Source: Christensenella sp034926635 (GTDB taxonomy: Bacteria; Bacillota; Clostridia; Christensenellales; Christensenellaceae). From it: 64,000 nt of DNA. The notes below the pieces were generated by a model. That model saw nothing but the letters and a program-made list of their open reading frames with translations, ran no database searches and was not told the DNA's origin. The stretch covers positions 1 through 64,000 of the forward strand of contig JAYFQX010000005.1 in the NCBI GenBank assembly GCA_034926635.1, read 5' to 3'. Every line of letters starts with the position of its first letter. The stretch's first letter is position 1. Both the position numbers and the translations under genes were made by a program. Shown here in pieces: positions 1-8,784 of this stretch.

Positions 1-40
1 TACATACGTTTCTACAATTATGAACGTGTTCAATTGAAAA

Positions 41-78
41 GCGGACTCACTCCTTTTGAATTAAGGAGTAAATCCGCC
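41..78 (-). terminator. Intrinsic terminator after the MATE exporter gene
   Basis: A hairpin with arms GCGGACTCACTCCTT and AAGGAGTAAATCCGC lies downstream of the minus-strand MATE gene. Read on the minus strand it is followed by a short T-rich stretch (TTTTC). It probably ends the marR-MATE transcript. Confidence 0.6.
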
Positions 79-171
79 TAATCTTTAGCTATTCTACGAC
101 AGGGGCTTTTTTCTCTGTCTGTTCAATAGGGTTCAGTCTAATGTGCAACGAAAAGGTTTTTTTGATTTTTA

Positions 172-1503
172 TCAGCAATAATGATATTGTGTACGCTTTT
201 TAAGTAAAAAGACAAAAGAAAACACAAAGGCGCAGCCTTCTGCAATGGGTAGCGCGAGCCAGATACCGTCTACCCCCAAAAAATTCGGCAAAATTAAAAT
301 CATAGCCGATATAAAGAGAAAAGTCCGCAGAAAAGAAAGCAGGGCGGAGATTTTCCCGTTATTGAGTGCTGTGAACAGGGAAGAGACAAAAATATTGAAC
401 CCCATCACCAGGAATGCAAAGGAAAAGAGAAGCATACCGCGGTCAGCAACGTCGAAAACCATGCTTCCGGGCGGAGCAAAAATCGCGACAATGTAGCCGG
501 CTCCAAAAATAGAAATCATAAATACAGCGATAGACGTAATCCCTACAAAAATCAAACTGTAACGCAGCAGCTTTTTGAGCTGCGCGATGCCCTGCGCGCC
601 GTAGTTATAGCTGAACAGCGGCGCTACGCCGCCGGAATAACCGAGGAAGACGGCGTTCATCAGATACTGGGTATACAGGATGATGGTGATGGCGGCGACA
701 CCGTTTTCTCCGAGAAGGCGCATCATCATGATGTTGAACAAAAATGTAGTAACGGCAACCGAAAGATTGGTCACCATTTCTGACGATCCGTTGAGGCAAA
801 TACGGGATACTATTTTTCCGTCCCATTTTGTTTTGGTAAGGAACAGCGAGCCCTTTCGGTTAAAAATAAAATAAAACAGCCCAAAGAAGCCCGGAATGGA
901 ATAGCCAATGCCGGTTGCTAAGGCTGCGCCGCTTATTCCCCACTTAAACACGGCAATAAACAAATAATCAAGCAATATATTTGCGATTCCGCCGGCAAAA
1001 GTAGCGATCATCCCCACTGTTGGCTTTCCCGCTGTTATGAAGAAAGACTGGAACAACATTTGCATGATACCGCAGGGAACAAATAAGATCAGGAGAAACG
1101 CATAATCATAACAATAGCTGTAGACTGCGTCATTGGCACCCAAAAAGCGGAGTATGGGATCAATAAAGAATAAGCCGAGGATCATGATGGTGATACCGAT
1201 CATAATCCCGATATAGACGATCATGGAGAAATTACGGCGCGCCAAAAGAGGCTTTCCCTCACCCATTTGTTTGGCGATCACCGCGCTGCCGCCGGTGGAA
1301 AGCATAATGGCGATGGCAATGACGATATTGATGACAGGATATACAATATTGACTGCGGAAAGTGCGCCTGTCCCCACAAAACGCGACACAAAAATACCGT
1401 CTACCATAGTATAAATAGACATAAACAGCATCATAAGTATGGTAGGACCCGTAAAACGCAGGGTTCCCGCAAATGTAATATTTCTGGCGAGAAGGTTATG
1501 CAT
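172..1503 (-). CDS. MATE family multidrug efflux transporter
   Basis: A 443-residue polytopic protein with about twelve hydrophobic segments, typical MATE length. The N-terminal half contains the family-like segment MVDGIFVSRFVGTGALSAVN and GGSAVIAKQMGEG after it; the second half repeats the pattern (TQYLMNAVFLGYSGGVAPL). MATE proteins export cationic drugs and dyes in exchange for Na+ or H+. The start ATG overlaps the last 8 bases of the upstream marR-type gene, so the two are translationally coupled, an arrangement like mepR-mepA in staphylococci. Substrate unknown. Confidence 0.93.
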   Translation of the reverse strand: MHNLLARNITFAGTLRFTGPTILMMLFMSIYTMVDGIFVSRFVGTGALSAVNIVYPVINIVIAIAIMLSTGGSAVIAKQMGEGKPLLARRNFSMIVYIGIMIGITIMILGLFFIDPILRFLGANDAVYSYCYDYAFLLILFVPCGIMQMLFQSFFITAGKPTVGMIATFAGGIANILLDYLFIAVFKWGISGAALATGIGYSIPGFFGLFYFIFNRKGSLFLTKTKWDGKIVSRICLNGSSEMVTNLSVAVTTFLFNIMMMRLLGENGVAAITIILYTQYLMNAVFLGYSGGVAPLFSYNYGAQGIAQLKKLLRYSLIFVGITSIAVFMISIFGAGYIVAIFAPPGSMVFDVADRGMLLFSFAFLVMGFNIFVSSLFTALNNGKISALLSFLRTFLFISAMILILPNFLGVDGIWLALPIAEGCAFVFSFVFLLKKRTQYHYC

Positions 1504-1945
1504 GAGTCACCTCGCGCTTTACCTGCCCGGCAAAATGTCGGTTGAAAATATCCAGCATGTCGCAAAAACGGCTGACTTCTTCTGCATCGTAGGTTTGCTC
1601 GATTTCAGCGACAGCGTTATCAAAGGCATTGTCATATAATTTATACATCTCGGCGACTTCCGGTCTGACGGATAAATAATGTACCCGTCTATCCGTTTCG
1701 CTCTGCTTTTTTTCAAGGAATCCCTGCTTCACCAGTTCTTTTACCTTGAGAGTAACAGCGGACTTCGCAACATGCAGGATTTCCGCAAGGTAGCTTGCTG
1801 TGCAATTTTCCTTGTAGGCGATTAAATCCAGGTAAAGCAAACTGTTGTAACTCATACTTCCCGAATGACGGCTTTTGTTCATCAGGCGAAGTTCGTTCAT
1901 GGTAAAATCATAATGTAAGCGATCCAGAGCGGTTTTTAAATTCAT
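1496..1945 (-). CDS. MarR family transcriptional regulator
   Basis: A 149-residue protein with a winged-helix core: YNSLLYLDLIAYKE, then TASYLAEILHVAKSAVTLKV as the probable recognition region, and a wing around KKQSETDRRVHYLSV, which is the typical MarR D-R-R wing. It precedes and overlaps the MATE gene and is preceded by AGGAGGATCC and ATG. It most likely represses its own operon and is released by a ligand of the exporter; that role is inferred from operon structure and from the palindrome at its promoter. Confidence 0.92.
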   Translation of the reverse strand: MNLKTALDRLHYDFTMNELRLMNKSRHSGSMSYNSLLYLDLIAYKENCTASYLAEILHVAKSAVTLKVKELVKQGFLEKKQSETDRRVHYLSVRPEVAEMYKLYDNAFDNAVAEIEQTYDAEEVSRFCDMLDIFNRHFAGQVKREVTHA

Positions 1946-1962
1946 GGATCCTCCTTTTTATT

Positions 1963-1992
1963 GTTTAGTAAATATAATTATAATTGCTTAAC
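1963..1992. promoter_or_regulatory. 30-bp imperfect palindrome, candidate MarR operator
   Basis: The 30 bases starting GTTTAGTAAA and ending TTGCTTAAC match their own reverse complement at 24 of 30 positions. The site lies between the marR promoter -10 and the start codon, around the expected transcription start, so a bound MarR dimer would block initiation. Observed: the symmetry and location. Inferred: the binding protein. Confidence 0.65.
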
Positions 1993-1993
1993 T

Positions 1994-2022
1994 ATTTTAG
2001 CGCGTATCATTGTTTTCGTCAA
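1994..2022 (-). promoter_or_regulatory. Sigma-A promoter of the marR-MATE operon
   Basis: Read on the minus strand, TTGACG (2017-2022), a 17-bp spacer and TAAAAT (1994-1999) form a good housekeeping promoter immediately upstream of the operator palindrome. Confidence 0.6.
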
Positions 2023-2077
2023 CCGCTGAGGGAAAGTTGTTTTTTGATTTTTGGAAAATATGGATATAAAATAAAAA

Positions 2078-2107
2078 TCCGCACAAGAGATAATTCCTTG
2101 TGCGGAT
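2078..2107 (-). terminator. Intrinsic terminator
   Basis: Perfect stem ATCCGCACAAG / CTTGTGCGGAT. On the minus strand it is followed by TTTTTATTTTAT, so it ends transcription of the small membrane protein gene and the genes upstream of it. Confidence 0.75.
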
Positions 2108-2121
2108 GTAGAGATATTCTT

Positions 2122-2385
2122 TTATTTTCGGGTTTTACTGCGGGGATCGTCGATGGGTCTTGCCTTTGGTAAGCCCTCGCGCGTCTTTTTATAGGCCTTT
2201 GCAAACAGGATAAACACGATAAACTGTGCCGCACATGCCCCGATTGCAAAAATACGTACGCCCCATTTTGCAGCTTCGCTTATATCTGGCGTTTTTAAAG
2301 TAAAGAACAAAAGCGAGATTGCCGTTACCAGTAAAATACTGGTGATGATAAGCGTAATGCCCCACTTCTTTTCATTCATTCCCAT
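2122..2385 (-). CDS. Small two-helix membrane protein, function unknown
   Basis: An 87-residue protein with two clear transmembrane segments (about residues 9-28 and 40-62) and a basic, proline-containing tail ending KARPIDDPRSKTRK that would lie in the cytoplasm. It sits 7 bases after the serA stop codon on the same strand and before a strong terminator, so it is probably the last gene of the serC-serA transcript. I do not recognise a family. Confidence 0.7.
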   Translation of the reverse strand: MGMNEKKWGITLIITSILLVTAISLLFFTLKTPDISEAAKWGVRIFAIGACAAQFIVFILFAKAYKKTREGLPKARPIDDPRSKTRK

Positions 2386-2392
2386 AACCTGC

Positions 2393-3556
2393 TCAGATAA
2401 CCCGTACTTTGATCACGCCGGGAATGGAAGAAAGCTCTGAAATTGCTTCTTCTGTGATCGTGTGATCCAAGTTGAGCACGGTATACGCAATGTCGCCGCG
2501 CGATTTATTTGCCATGTCTGCGATGTTTAAGTCGTATTTTGCGATAGTGTTGGTAATTTGTCCCACCATATTCGGCAGGTTTTTATGAAAAATGGTAACA
2601 CGCACACAATCGGACGGCGGCACGATACATTCCGGCATATTGACCGAATTGACGATCGTCCCTGTTTCCAAGAAGTCCCGCATCTGTTTTGCAGCCATGA
2701 CCGCGCAATTTTCTTCGCTTTCCGGTGTGGAAGCGCCAAGATGCGGGATCGCAAGTACGTTTGGATGATCAAGAAGCGCTTCATCGGGGAAATCCGTAAC
2801 ATACTTCTTTACTTTGCCGCTTTCTATGGCGTCAAACAGCGAGGTCGTTTTCACAAGACCGCCGCGTGCAAAATTGAGGACGATCACGCCGTCCTTCATT
2901 TTGGAAAACTCGGGTGTGCTTAAAAAACCTTTTGTTTTTTCGTTTTGCGGAATATGCAGGGTGATGAAGTCTGATTTTTCCAGCAGTTCATCCAGCTTTT
3001 CCGCTTTGTGCGTATACATGGAAATGGACCATGCGCGGTCGACCGATAAGAACGGGTCATAACCGATTACGTTCATGCCAATGGCAGAAGCGGCATTGGC
3101 GACCATAATGCCGATGGAACCAAGACCGATAACGCCCAGCGTTTTGCCTTTCAGCTCTCCGCCTACAAATTGACCCTTGCCTTTTTCCACGAGTTTGGGG
3201 ATATCTTCTTGCCCTTTTAAGGTTTTCAACCAAGCGCAAGCTTCACCGAGATTACGTGAAGCCATAATCATACAGCCCAAAACCAATTCTTTTACACCGT
3301 TGGCATTGGCACCGGGGGTGTTGAATACCACGATGCCTTTTTGGGTGCATTGATCAATCGGAATGTTGTTTGTTCCTGCGCCCGCACGGGCGATCGCAAG
3401 CGTTCTTTCAGAAAAATCCATTTCGTGGCAATCAGCGCTGCGAACGATAAATCCATCCGAATCATCCTCCAGATGAGAGGAAACATTATAATCATCTTTG
3501 GGAAGGTAATCATAAATAACGGGTGAAATTTTATTTAATTTTTTGATATTATACAT
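2393..3556 (-). CDS. serA: D-3-phosphoglycerate dehydrogenase with ACT domain
   Basis: First step of serine synthesis: oxidises 3-phosphoglycerate to 3-phosphohydroxypyruvate with NAD+. 387 residues from the chosen start, the short clostridial form. The Rossmann motif GVIGLGSIG is at about 142-150, the dehydrogenase signature NFARGG and the catalytic histidine region IPHLGASTPE follow, and an ACT domain fills the last 70 residues, probably for feedback by serine. Start set at the ATG at 3556, which has AAAGGAG in front; a reading frame extending 45 bases further lacks a ribosome site. Downstream of serC on the same strand. Confidence 0.95.
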   Translation of the reverse strand: MYNIKKLNKISPVIYDYLPKDDYNVSSHLEDDSDGFIVRSADCHEMDFSERTLAIARAGAGTNNIPIDQCTQKGIVVFNTPGANANGVKELVLGCMIMASRNLGEACAWLKTLKGQEDIPKLVEKGKGQFVGGELKGKTLGVIGLGSIGIMVANAASAIGMNVIGYDPFLSVDRAWSISMYTHKAEKLDELLEKSDFITLHIPQNEKTKGFLSTPEFSKMKDGVIVLNFARGGLVKTTSLFDAIESGKVKKYVTDFPDEALLDHPNVLAIPHLGASTPESEENCAVMAAKQMRDFLETGTIVNSVNMPECIVPPSDCVRVTIFHKNLPNMVGQITNTIAKYDLNIADMANKSRGDIAYTVLNLDHTITEEAISELSSIPGVIKVRVI

Positions 3557-3656
3557 GGAATCGAGTGCTCCTTTCAGTCGCGTTCTATCTGGGAGAAACA
3601 TGCTCCTTACGCATCATAATAAACCGAAAACGGTGGTGGAATGCGTCAAAGATATG

Positions 3657-4739
3657 TTAAATGTTTTTTGCCTCAAACTCAGCCATAAAAGCGAGAAGGC
3701 TGCGGACACCGTCTTCGGGCATTGCGTTATAGATACTCGCACGCATACCGCCTACGCTGCGGTGACCTTTCAGATTTACCAAACCGGCCTTTTTCGCCTG
3801 TGCGATAAATTCTTTATCGAGATCGGCATTCCCGGTGATAAAAGGAACGTTCATGAGGGAACGGTCTTTGCCTTGCACGGTGGCAGAAAACATTTTTGAA
3901 TTGTCCAGAAAATCATATAGCAACGCTGCTTTTTGCTTATTGATCTTCGCCATTTCTCCAACGCCACCAAGTTTTTTCAGGTGTTTGAATACAAGCCCTG
4001 CAATATAGATCGCGTAAGTCGGCGGCGTATTAAACATGGAACCGCCGTCAATATGCGTCTGGTAGCGGAGCATGGTGGGAATATCCTCCGGTGCGTTTGC
4101 TGCGAGGTCGTTGCGGATGATGACGACTGTCACGCCCGCAGGACCAATGTTTTTCTGCGCACCCGCGTAAATCAGGCCGTAATCCGCCACGTTGATTTCT
4201 TCGGAAAGGATGCAGGAGGACATATCGGAAACCAGGGGCAAATCACCGACCGGCGGCAGGGAAGAATACTTCGTTCCGTAGATGGTGTTGTTGGACGTGA
4301 TGTGGACATAATCGGCGTCTGGTGTAAACATCTCCGCGGTAAGCTCCGGAATATAAGAAAATGTCTTATCTTCCGAAGAAGCGACTACATTTACCTTGCC
4401 AAACCGTTTTGCTTCGGCAATCGCTTTTTTGGACCACTGCCCTGTATTGACGGCATGAATTTTTTTGTGTTTTGCCATGAGGTTCATGGGAATCATGGCA
4501 AACTGCAGAGAAGCACCGCCCTGCAAAAACAGCACGCTGTAATTTTCAGGGATGTTTAAAAGTTCGCGCAGGTCCGCTTCCGCTGTGTCAATGATGTTTT
4601 GATACTCTGCGCTGCGATGGCTCATTTCCATGACGTTCATGCCGCTTCCGTCATAAGAAATAAAGTCTTTTTTAGCCTGCTCCAGAACCTCAAGGGGCAG
4701 GCAAGCCGGACCGGCTGAGAAGTTGTATACTCTTTCCAT
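3657..4739 (-). CDS. serC: Phosphoserine aminotransferase
   Basis: Second step of serine synthesis: transfers the amino group of glutamate to 3-phosphohydroxypyruvate, using PLP. 360 residues, normal length. The N-terminus YNFSAGPACLP is the family signature, GGASLQFAMIPMNL binds phosphate, and the PLP lysine is K196 in GAQKNIGPAG. Preceded by TTTAGGAGGATTTAACC and ATG. It is followed 100 bases later by serA, forming a serCA operon; a phosphoserine phosphatase is not seen in the window. Confidence 0.97.
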   Translation of the reverse strand: MERVYNFSAGPACLPLEVLEQAKKDFISYDGSGMNVMEMSHRSAEYQNIIDTAEADLRELLNIPENYSVLFLQGGASLQFAMIPMNLMAKHKKIHAVNTGQWSKKAIAEAKRFGKVNVVASSEDKTFSYIPELTAEMFTPDADYVHITSNNTIYGTKYSSLPPVGDLPLVSDMSSCILSEEINVADYGLIYAGAQKNIGPAGVTVVIIRNDLAANAPEDIPTMLRYQTHIDGGSMFNTPPTYAIYIAGLVFKHLKKLGGVGEMAKINKQKAALLYDFLDNSKMFSATVQGKDRSLMNVPFITGNADLDKEFIAQAKKAGLVNLKGHRSVGGMRASIYNAMPEDGVRSLLAFMAEFEAKNI

Positions 4740-4779
4740 TGGTTAAATCCTCCTAAACTTGTATATCTATACAAAATTT

Positions 4780-4808
4780 ATTATAATACGGGCAAGGATG
4801 ATTTTCAA
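4780..4808 (-). promoter_or_regulatory. Sigma-A promoter of serC-serA
   Basis: On the minus strand TTGAAA (4803-4808), a 17-bp spacer and a perfect TATAAT (4780-4785), about 40 bases before the serC start. The leader contains a GTATA/TATAC palindrome around 4761-4772 of unknown meaning. Confidence 0.75.
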
Positions 4809-4945
4809 TACGGTTCCCGGCTTGCGGCGGCGATTTTGTTAAAGTTTTAACGAGAAACCGCATATAGCAGGGGGATGTTATATGATATATGAGGAAGATA
4901 GGATTGAAGATGGATACAAAGAATATCCGCCTGAAAGGATAAAAA

Positions 4946-6268
4946 ATGGAAGATTTGTTTTCCGGGAACCTCCAGCAAAGTGCGCCCCTTGCGGACAGGA
5001 TGCGCCCGGTTTCTCTGGATGAGTTTTTGGGACAAGAGCATATTGTCGGAAAAAATACGCTGCTCCGGCGCGCGATTGAGGCGGACAAGCTTGGATCGTG
5101 CATATTTTGGGGACCTCCGGGCTGCGGGAAAAGTACGCTTGCTGCGATTGTTGCGCATACCACAGGGAGCGATTTTTATAAGCTGAACGCTGTTACCAGC
5201 GGAGTAAAAGACGTGCGGCAGGTGATCGACCAGGCGGAAGCCAGCTTGAAAATGTACGGACGGGAAAGCTTTTTGTTGCTGGACGAGTGCCATCGCTGGT
5301 CAAAATCGCAGTCAGACAGTGTGCTGCCCGCCATGGAAAGCGGTGTGATCAAGCTGATCGGTTCCACCACGGAAAATCCTATGGCGGCGATGACGAGCGC
5401 GATTGTTTCGCGCTGCCGTTTGTTTGAATTCTATGCGCTGACGCAGCAGGATATTCAAAAGGCAGTATATCGTGCGGCGCAGGATAAAGAGCGCGGGTTT
5501 GGAAATATGAAGCTGGAAATAGACGAAGCGGCAGCCGCTCATTGGGCGAGCTTTTCCGGCGGAGATGTACGCAGTGCGCTCAATGCGCTGGAGTTGGCAG
5601 TTTTAACAACACAGCCCAGCAGCAAAGGCAAAATCCATATTACGCTGGAAATTGCGGAACAGTCGATCCAGCAGCGCGCTATTCGTATGGATGACAACGA
5701 ATATTATGATATGCTGTCTGCTTTTTGTAAATCGCTGCGCGGCAGCGACAGTGACGCAGCGCTTTTTTGGTTTGCACGGCTGATTTATGCAGGAGTCGAT
5801 CCCCGCGTACCGGTCAGGCGGATGATTGCCCATGCTTCGGAAGATGTAGGTCTTGCCAACCCAAGCGTTTTAAACCAGTGCGTTGCAGCCATGCAGGCGC
5901 TTGAATTTAATGGGATGCCCGAGGCGCGCCTTAATATTGCGCAGGCGATTATTTATTTGTGCGAATCTCCCAAAAGCAACAGCGTGCTGCTTGCGGTGGA
6001 TAGTGCGGCGAAAGCGGCGAGGGAAGCAGCGCGCCAGAATGTGCCTGCCTATTTGCAGGACAGTAATTTTGAAAAGGCAAAGCATGTGCAAAAGGGAAAG
6101 GATTATAAATATGCGCACGACTATCCCCGGCATTATGTGGAGCAGCAATATCTGCCGGACGAGCTGGCGGGCGCGGTGTTTTATAAACCGTCCATGCAGG
6201 GGTATGAACAAAAGGTGCACGAATACCGGCGCTCTATCGGAAAAGAAAAAAAGAAGCCGCAAGAATAG
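4946..6268 (+). CDS. rarA: Replication-associated recombination protein A (MgsA/RarA family AAA+ ATPase)
   Basis: A 440-residue AAA+ ATPase related to clamp loaders and RuvB that acts at stalled replication forks. The N-terminal motif APLADRMRP, Walker A GPPGCGKST at 56-64, Walker B LLLDECHRW around 110-118, sensor 1 GSTTENP and an SRC arginine-finger region are all present, followed by the C-terminal tetramerisation part (GMPEARLNIAQAIIYLCESPKSN). Walker B continues as DECHRW where most relatives have DEIHRF. Start ATG has GAAAGGA upstream. Stands alone between divergent serC and a convergent membrane protein gene. Confidence 0.95.
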   Translation: MEDLFSGNLQQSAPLADRMRPVSLDEFLGQEHIVGKNTLLRRAIEADKLGSCIFWGPPGCGKSTLAAIVAHTTGSDFYKLNAVTSGVKDVRQVIDQAEASLKMYGRESFLLLDECHRWSKSQSDSVLPAMESGVIKLIGSTTENPMAAMTSAIVSRCRLFEFYALTQQDIQKAVYRAAQDKERGFGNMKLEIDEAAAAHWASFSGGDVRSALNALELAVLTTQPSSKGKIHITLEIAEQSIQQRAIRMDDNEYYDMLSAFCKSLRGSDSDAALFWFARLIYAGVDPRVPVRRMIAHASEDVGLANPSVLNQCVAAMQALEFNGMPEARLNIAQAIIYLCESPKSNSVLLAVDSAAKAAREAARQNVPAYLQDSNFEKAKHVQKGKDYKYAHDYPRHYVEQQYLPDELAGAVFYKPSMQGYEQKVHEYRRSIGKEKKKPQE

Positions 6269-6293
6269 TGTGTAATAACACAATGACAAAAAA

Positions 6294-6330
6294 ACAGGCC
6301 GGAGAATGGTTCTCCGGCCTGTTTATGCTT
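6294..6330. terminator. Bidirectional intrinsic terminator
   Basis: Twelve-base-pair stem ACAGGCCGGAGAA / TTCTCCGGCCTGT with a TGG loop, an A-run on the left and a T-rich stretch on the right. It separates rarA (plus) from the converging SHOCT-domain gene (minus). Confidence 0.85.
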
Positions 6331-6331
6331 T

Positions 6332-7594
6332 TTATAAGCGTTTTAAAAGTTCTTTTTTCTTAAGCCGAAAATCTTCTTCGGTGATGACCCCGCGTTTGCG
6401 TAATTCAGATAATTCTTCCAAAAGTTTATAAACATCCTGTTCTTCTTCTGGCTGCACCGGAGGCTGCTGTACCGGGGGCTGCTGTTGCGCCGGGGTATCC
6501 TCTTTAAATACTGGTTGGATAACATGGCTTTCCTGTGTTAAGGCAGGACTGGGCTGCTCCTCGACTACCGGGACTTGCTGCACAGGAACCTGCTGTATCG
6601 GGTTTTGCTGCACCGGAGGTTGTGACTCTATGGGCGCTTGCTGCACAGGAACCTGCTGTATCGGGTTTTGCTGCACCGGAGGTTGTGGCTCGATGGGCGC
6701 TTGCTGCACCGGAGAGCTTGGTGTGATCGGCGCAATGGGCGGCTTAGGGCTTCGCCCCTGTGGCGGCGCGGAAGAATCGCCTGAAGACGGAGCAGACTGC
6801 GCCGCAAGATGTTTCTTCTTTCTGCGTTTCAGAAGAACCACAAGCAATACAATAACAGCGGCAATGATCACGATGCCGATGACAACAAACGGCAAAAGCA
6901 TTGCGCCGTTCATCCCAAACATGGCCTGTGATAAAAAGCCGGCAGCGCCGCGTTTATAAGCTACGGATTTCATGACGCTATCCATTGTATTCAGTTGATC
7001 GGCAGTAGGAGCCTGGTTGCCGTTGATATACATTTCTATACGGATCCACTTCCCGTTTTTGACAGTGTGATATTCGTCTACATATTGTTTGCCGTATTCA
7101 TCGTCGAAGTAACCTACGGAATGTGCGTAAGTCTCGCCGTTGATCGTCAGCAGTTCGCAGGTCTCGTTGGTATAGCCATAATCGGTATCGTTCGCGGTGC
7201 GGAGGTTGATGGCGGTGTCCAGCTCATCCAAAATTTCTTTTTCACTGCGTCCGGCACTTTTTACGTATTGGGTTAAATCTTTGATGCCGACGGTTTCGGA
7301 ATAAGAATCAAAACAAACATCAATGTTGTCATATCCGTCAATTTGTTCCGCCTCCAAATAAAATTCGTCAGTACGCATCCAGGCGGTTACATCGTCGATG
7401 GAAGCCTGATCTTTTCCTGCGGCGTTTGCGTTCCCACTGATCACACCTTTTTGGTCGTAAACTACATAATCCTGCGGAATTGCCAGCGTGATGCTCGGTT
7501 CTATGAGCTCATAGACGCCACTGGTTGCCCCCGCCGTACCAAGAATCAATAAACATACAATAATGGAAAGCAAAACCGAAATGATTTTTTTCAT
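6332..7594 (-). CDS. Secreted-domain membrane protein with Pro/Gln repeat linker and C-terminal SHOCT domain
   Basis: 420 residues from an ATG preceded by GGGAGGGG; an upstream extension of 14 codons is less likely. Order of parts: signal peptide (MKKIISVLLSIIVCLLILG), an extracellular domain to about residue 220, one transmembrane helix (LLPFVVIGIVIIAAVIVLLV), a basic stop-transfer KRRKKK, then a long cytoplasmic linker rich in PPVQQ, and a final SHOCT motif (LLEELSELRKRGVITEEDF). SHOCT domains are short oligomerisation modules at protein ends. The linker contains two 63-bp tandem repeats. Function unknown. Confidence 0.85.
   Translation of the reverse strand: MKKIISVLLSIIVCLLILGTAGATSGVYELIEPSITLAIPQDYVVYDQKGVISGNANAAGKDQASIDDVTAWMRTDEFYLEAEQIDGYDNIDVCFDSYSETVGIKDLTQYVKSAGRSEKEILDELDTAINLRTANDTDYGYTNETCELLTINGETYAHSVGYFDDEYGKQYVDEYHTVKNGKWIRIEMYINGNQAPTADQLNTMDSVMKSVAYKRGAAGFLSQAMFGMNGAMLLPFVVIGIVIIAAVIVLLVVLLKRRKKKHLAAQSAPSSGDSSAPPQGRSPKPPIAPITPSSPVQQAPIEPQPPVQQNPIQQVPVQQAPIESQPPVQQNPIQQVPVQQVPVVEEQPSPALTQESHVIQPVFKEDTPAQQQPPVQQPPVQPEEEQDVYKLLEELSELRKRGVITEEDFRLKKKELLKRL
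6575..6700. repeat. Two tandem 63-bp in-frame repeats
   Basis: Copies at 6575-6637 and 6638-6700 are nearly identical and a third partial copy follows. Each encodes 21 residues of the Pro/Gln linker (units of the type QAPIESQPPVQQNPIQQVPV). The unit is a multiple of three, so copy-number change would alter linker length without frameshift. Confidence 0.9.
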
Positions 7595-7624
7595 AATAAT
7601 GCCCCTCCCATATCCCTTTTTTTT

Positions 7625-7652
7625 ATTATAGCACATAGGGGAGACGTTTCAA
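7625..7652 (-). promoter_or_regulatory. Promoter of the SHOCT-domain gene
   Basis: Minus strand TTGAAA (7647-7652), a 16-bp spacer and TATAAT (7625-7630) with a TG extension (TGCTATAAT), about 30 bases before the start codon. Confidence 0.6.
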
Positions 7653-7762
7653 ATGTATTTTAGGGAGAGGAAACTTTACAAATAAAAACGATGAGAATAC
7701 AATAAAATGGCAGGAAAAGTACGGGAAAAGACCGTGCGGAGACGAGAAGTGACAGAAAAATA

Positions 7763-8674
7763 ATGAAAACAGCAAACCTGACCAAGGAGCGCCGCCTCGT
7801 GAAAAAAACGGATAACCCCAAATTGGGGATCATTTATATTTTGATGGCTGCGTTCTTTTTTGCGCTAATGTCTTTTTTTGTGCGTTTATCCGGCGATGTA
7901 CCCACGATGCAGAAAGCATTTTTCAGGAACCTTGTAGCGGTGGGGGCGGCAACGGTGATGCTGGCACGCAGCAAAGAAGGGTTTAAAATTCAAAAAGGCT
8001 GTGTGCCGGATTTGCTTTTGCGTGCGGCATTCGGCACGCTGGGACTTCTTTGTAATTTTTGGGCGATTGACAGGCTCAACATTGCTGACGCCAATATGCT
8101 GAATAAGCTGGCGCCCTTCTTTGCGATTTTGATGTCTGTTTTCCTTTTAAAGGAAAAACCGAATAAAATGGAATGGATCTGCGTATTTGTGGCGTTTGCC
8201 GGAGCGGCTTTTGTTGTAAAGCCGACAGCAGGACTTGCCAGCCTGCCCGCGCTGATCGGCGCGCTGGGCGGTTTTGGTGCAGGAACGGCGTATACGTTTG
8301 TGCGGAAACTGGGAAAACGAGGGGAAAGAGGACCGGTGATCGTCATGTTTTTTTCGTTGTTTTCCTGCCTTGCAACGCTACCTTTTATTTTGTTCGATTA
8401 TGCCCCGATGGAAGGGTGGCAACTCGGCTGCCTTTTGTTGGCGGGAGCTGCGGCTACAGGTGGGCAGCTTAGCGTGACGGCGGCTTATACCAAAGCGCCT
8501 GCAAAAGAAATATCGGTTTTTGATTTTTCACAGGTTTTGTTTGCTGCGATGTTGGGTTTTTTCTTTTTTGGAGAAATGCCGGATGCATACAGCGTGATCG
8601 GATATTGTGTGATTATCGGAATTGCGGTTGTGCAGTGGTATTATGATACCCGCAGGGCAGGGAAAGCATCCTGA
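7763..8674 (+). CDS. DMT superfamily (EamA) transporter
   Basis: 303 residues with about ten hydrophobic helices arranged as two EamA repeats, first beginning IIYILMAAFFFALMSFFVRL and second at ALIGALGGFGAGTAYTFVRK. Such proteins export metabolites or amino acids; the substrate cannot be read from sequence. The ATG at 7763 has a poor ribosome site, whereas an in-frame GTG at 7799 is preceded by AAGGAG at good spacing, so the true protein may start VKKTDNPK, twelve residues later. Single gene, no co-directional neighbour upstream. Confidence 0.9.
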   Translation: MKTANLTKERRLVKKTDNPKLGIIYILMAAFFFALMSFFVRLSGDVPTMQKAFFRNLVAVGAATVMLARSKEGFKIQKGCVPDLLLRAAFGTLGLLCNFWAIDRLNIADANMLNKLAPFFAILMSVFLLKEKPNKMEWICVFVAFAGAAFVVKPTAGLASLPALIGALGGFGAGTAYTFVRKLGKRGERGPVIVMFFSLFSCLATLPFILFDYAPMEGWQLGCLLLAGAAATGGQLSVTAAYTKAPAKEISVFDFSQVLFAAMLGFFFFGEMPDAYSVIGYCVIIGIAVVQWYYDTRRAGKAS

Positions 8675-8732
8675 CATCGCGCAGAGAGCATCTTTTTTAA
8701 CGTGTTTATGTGTGAAATCAAGGGTTTTGCCC

Positions 8733-8761
8733 TTTACAAAGCGGATTTTATACCATATAAT
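8733..8761 (+). promoter_or_regulatory. Sigma-A promoter of the T-box/ileS transcript
   Basis: TTTACA (8733-8738), 17-bp spacer, TATAAT (8756-8761). Transcription would begin near 8768, just ahead of the T-box leader. Confidence 0.8.
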
Positions 8762-8784
8762 ATGCTATATTGGTATGAATATCC

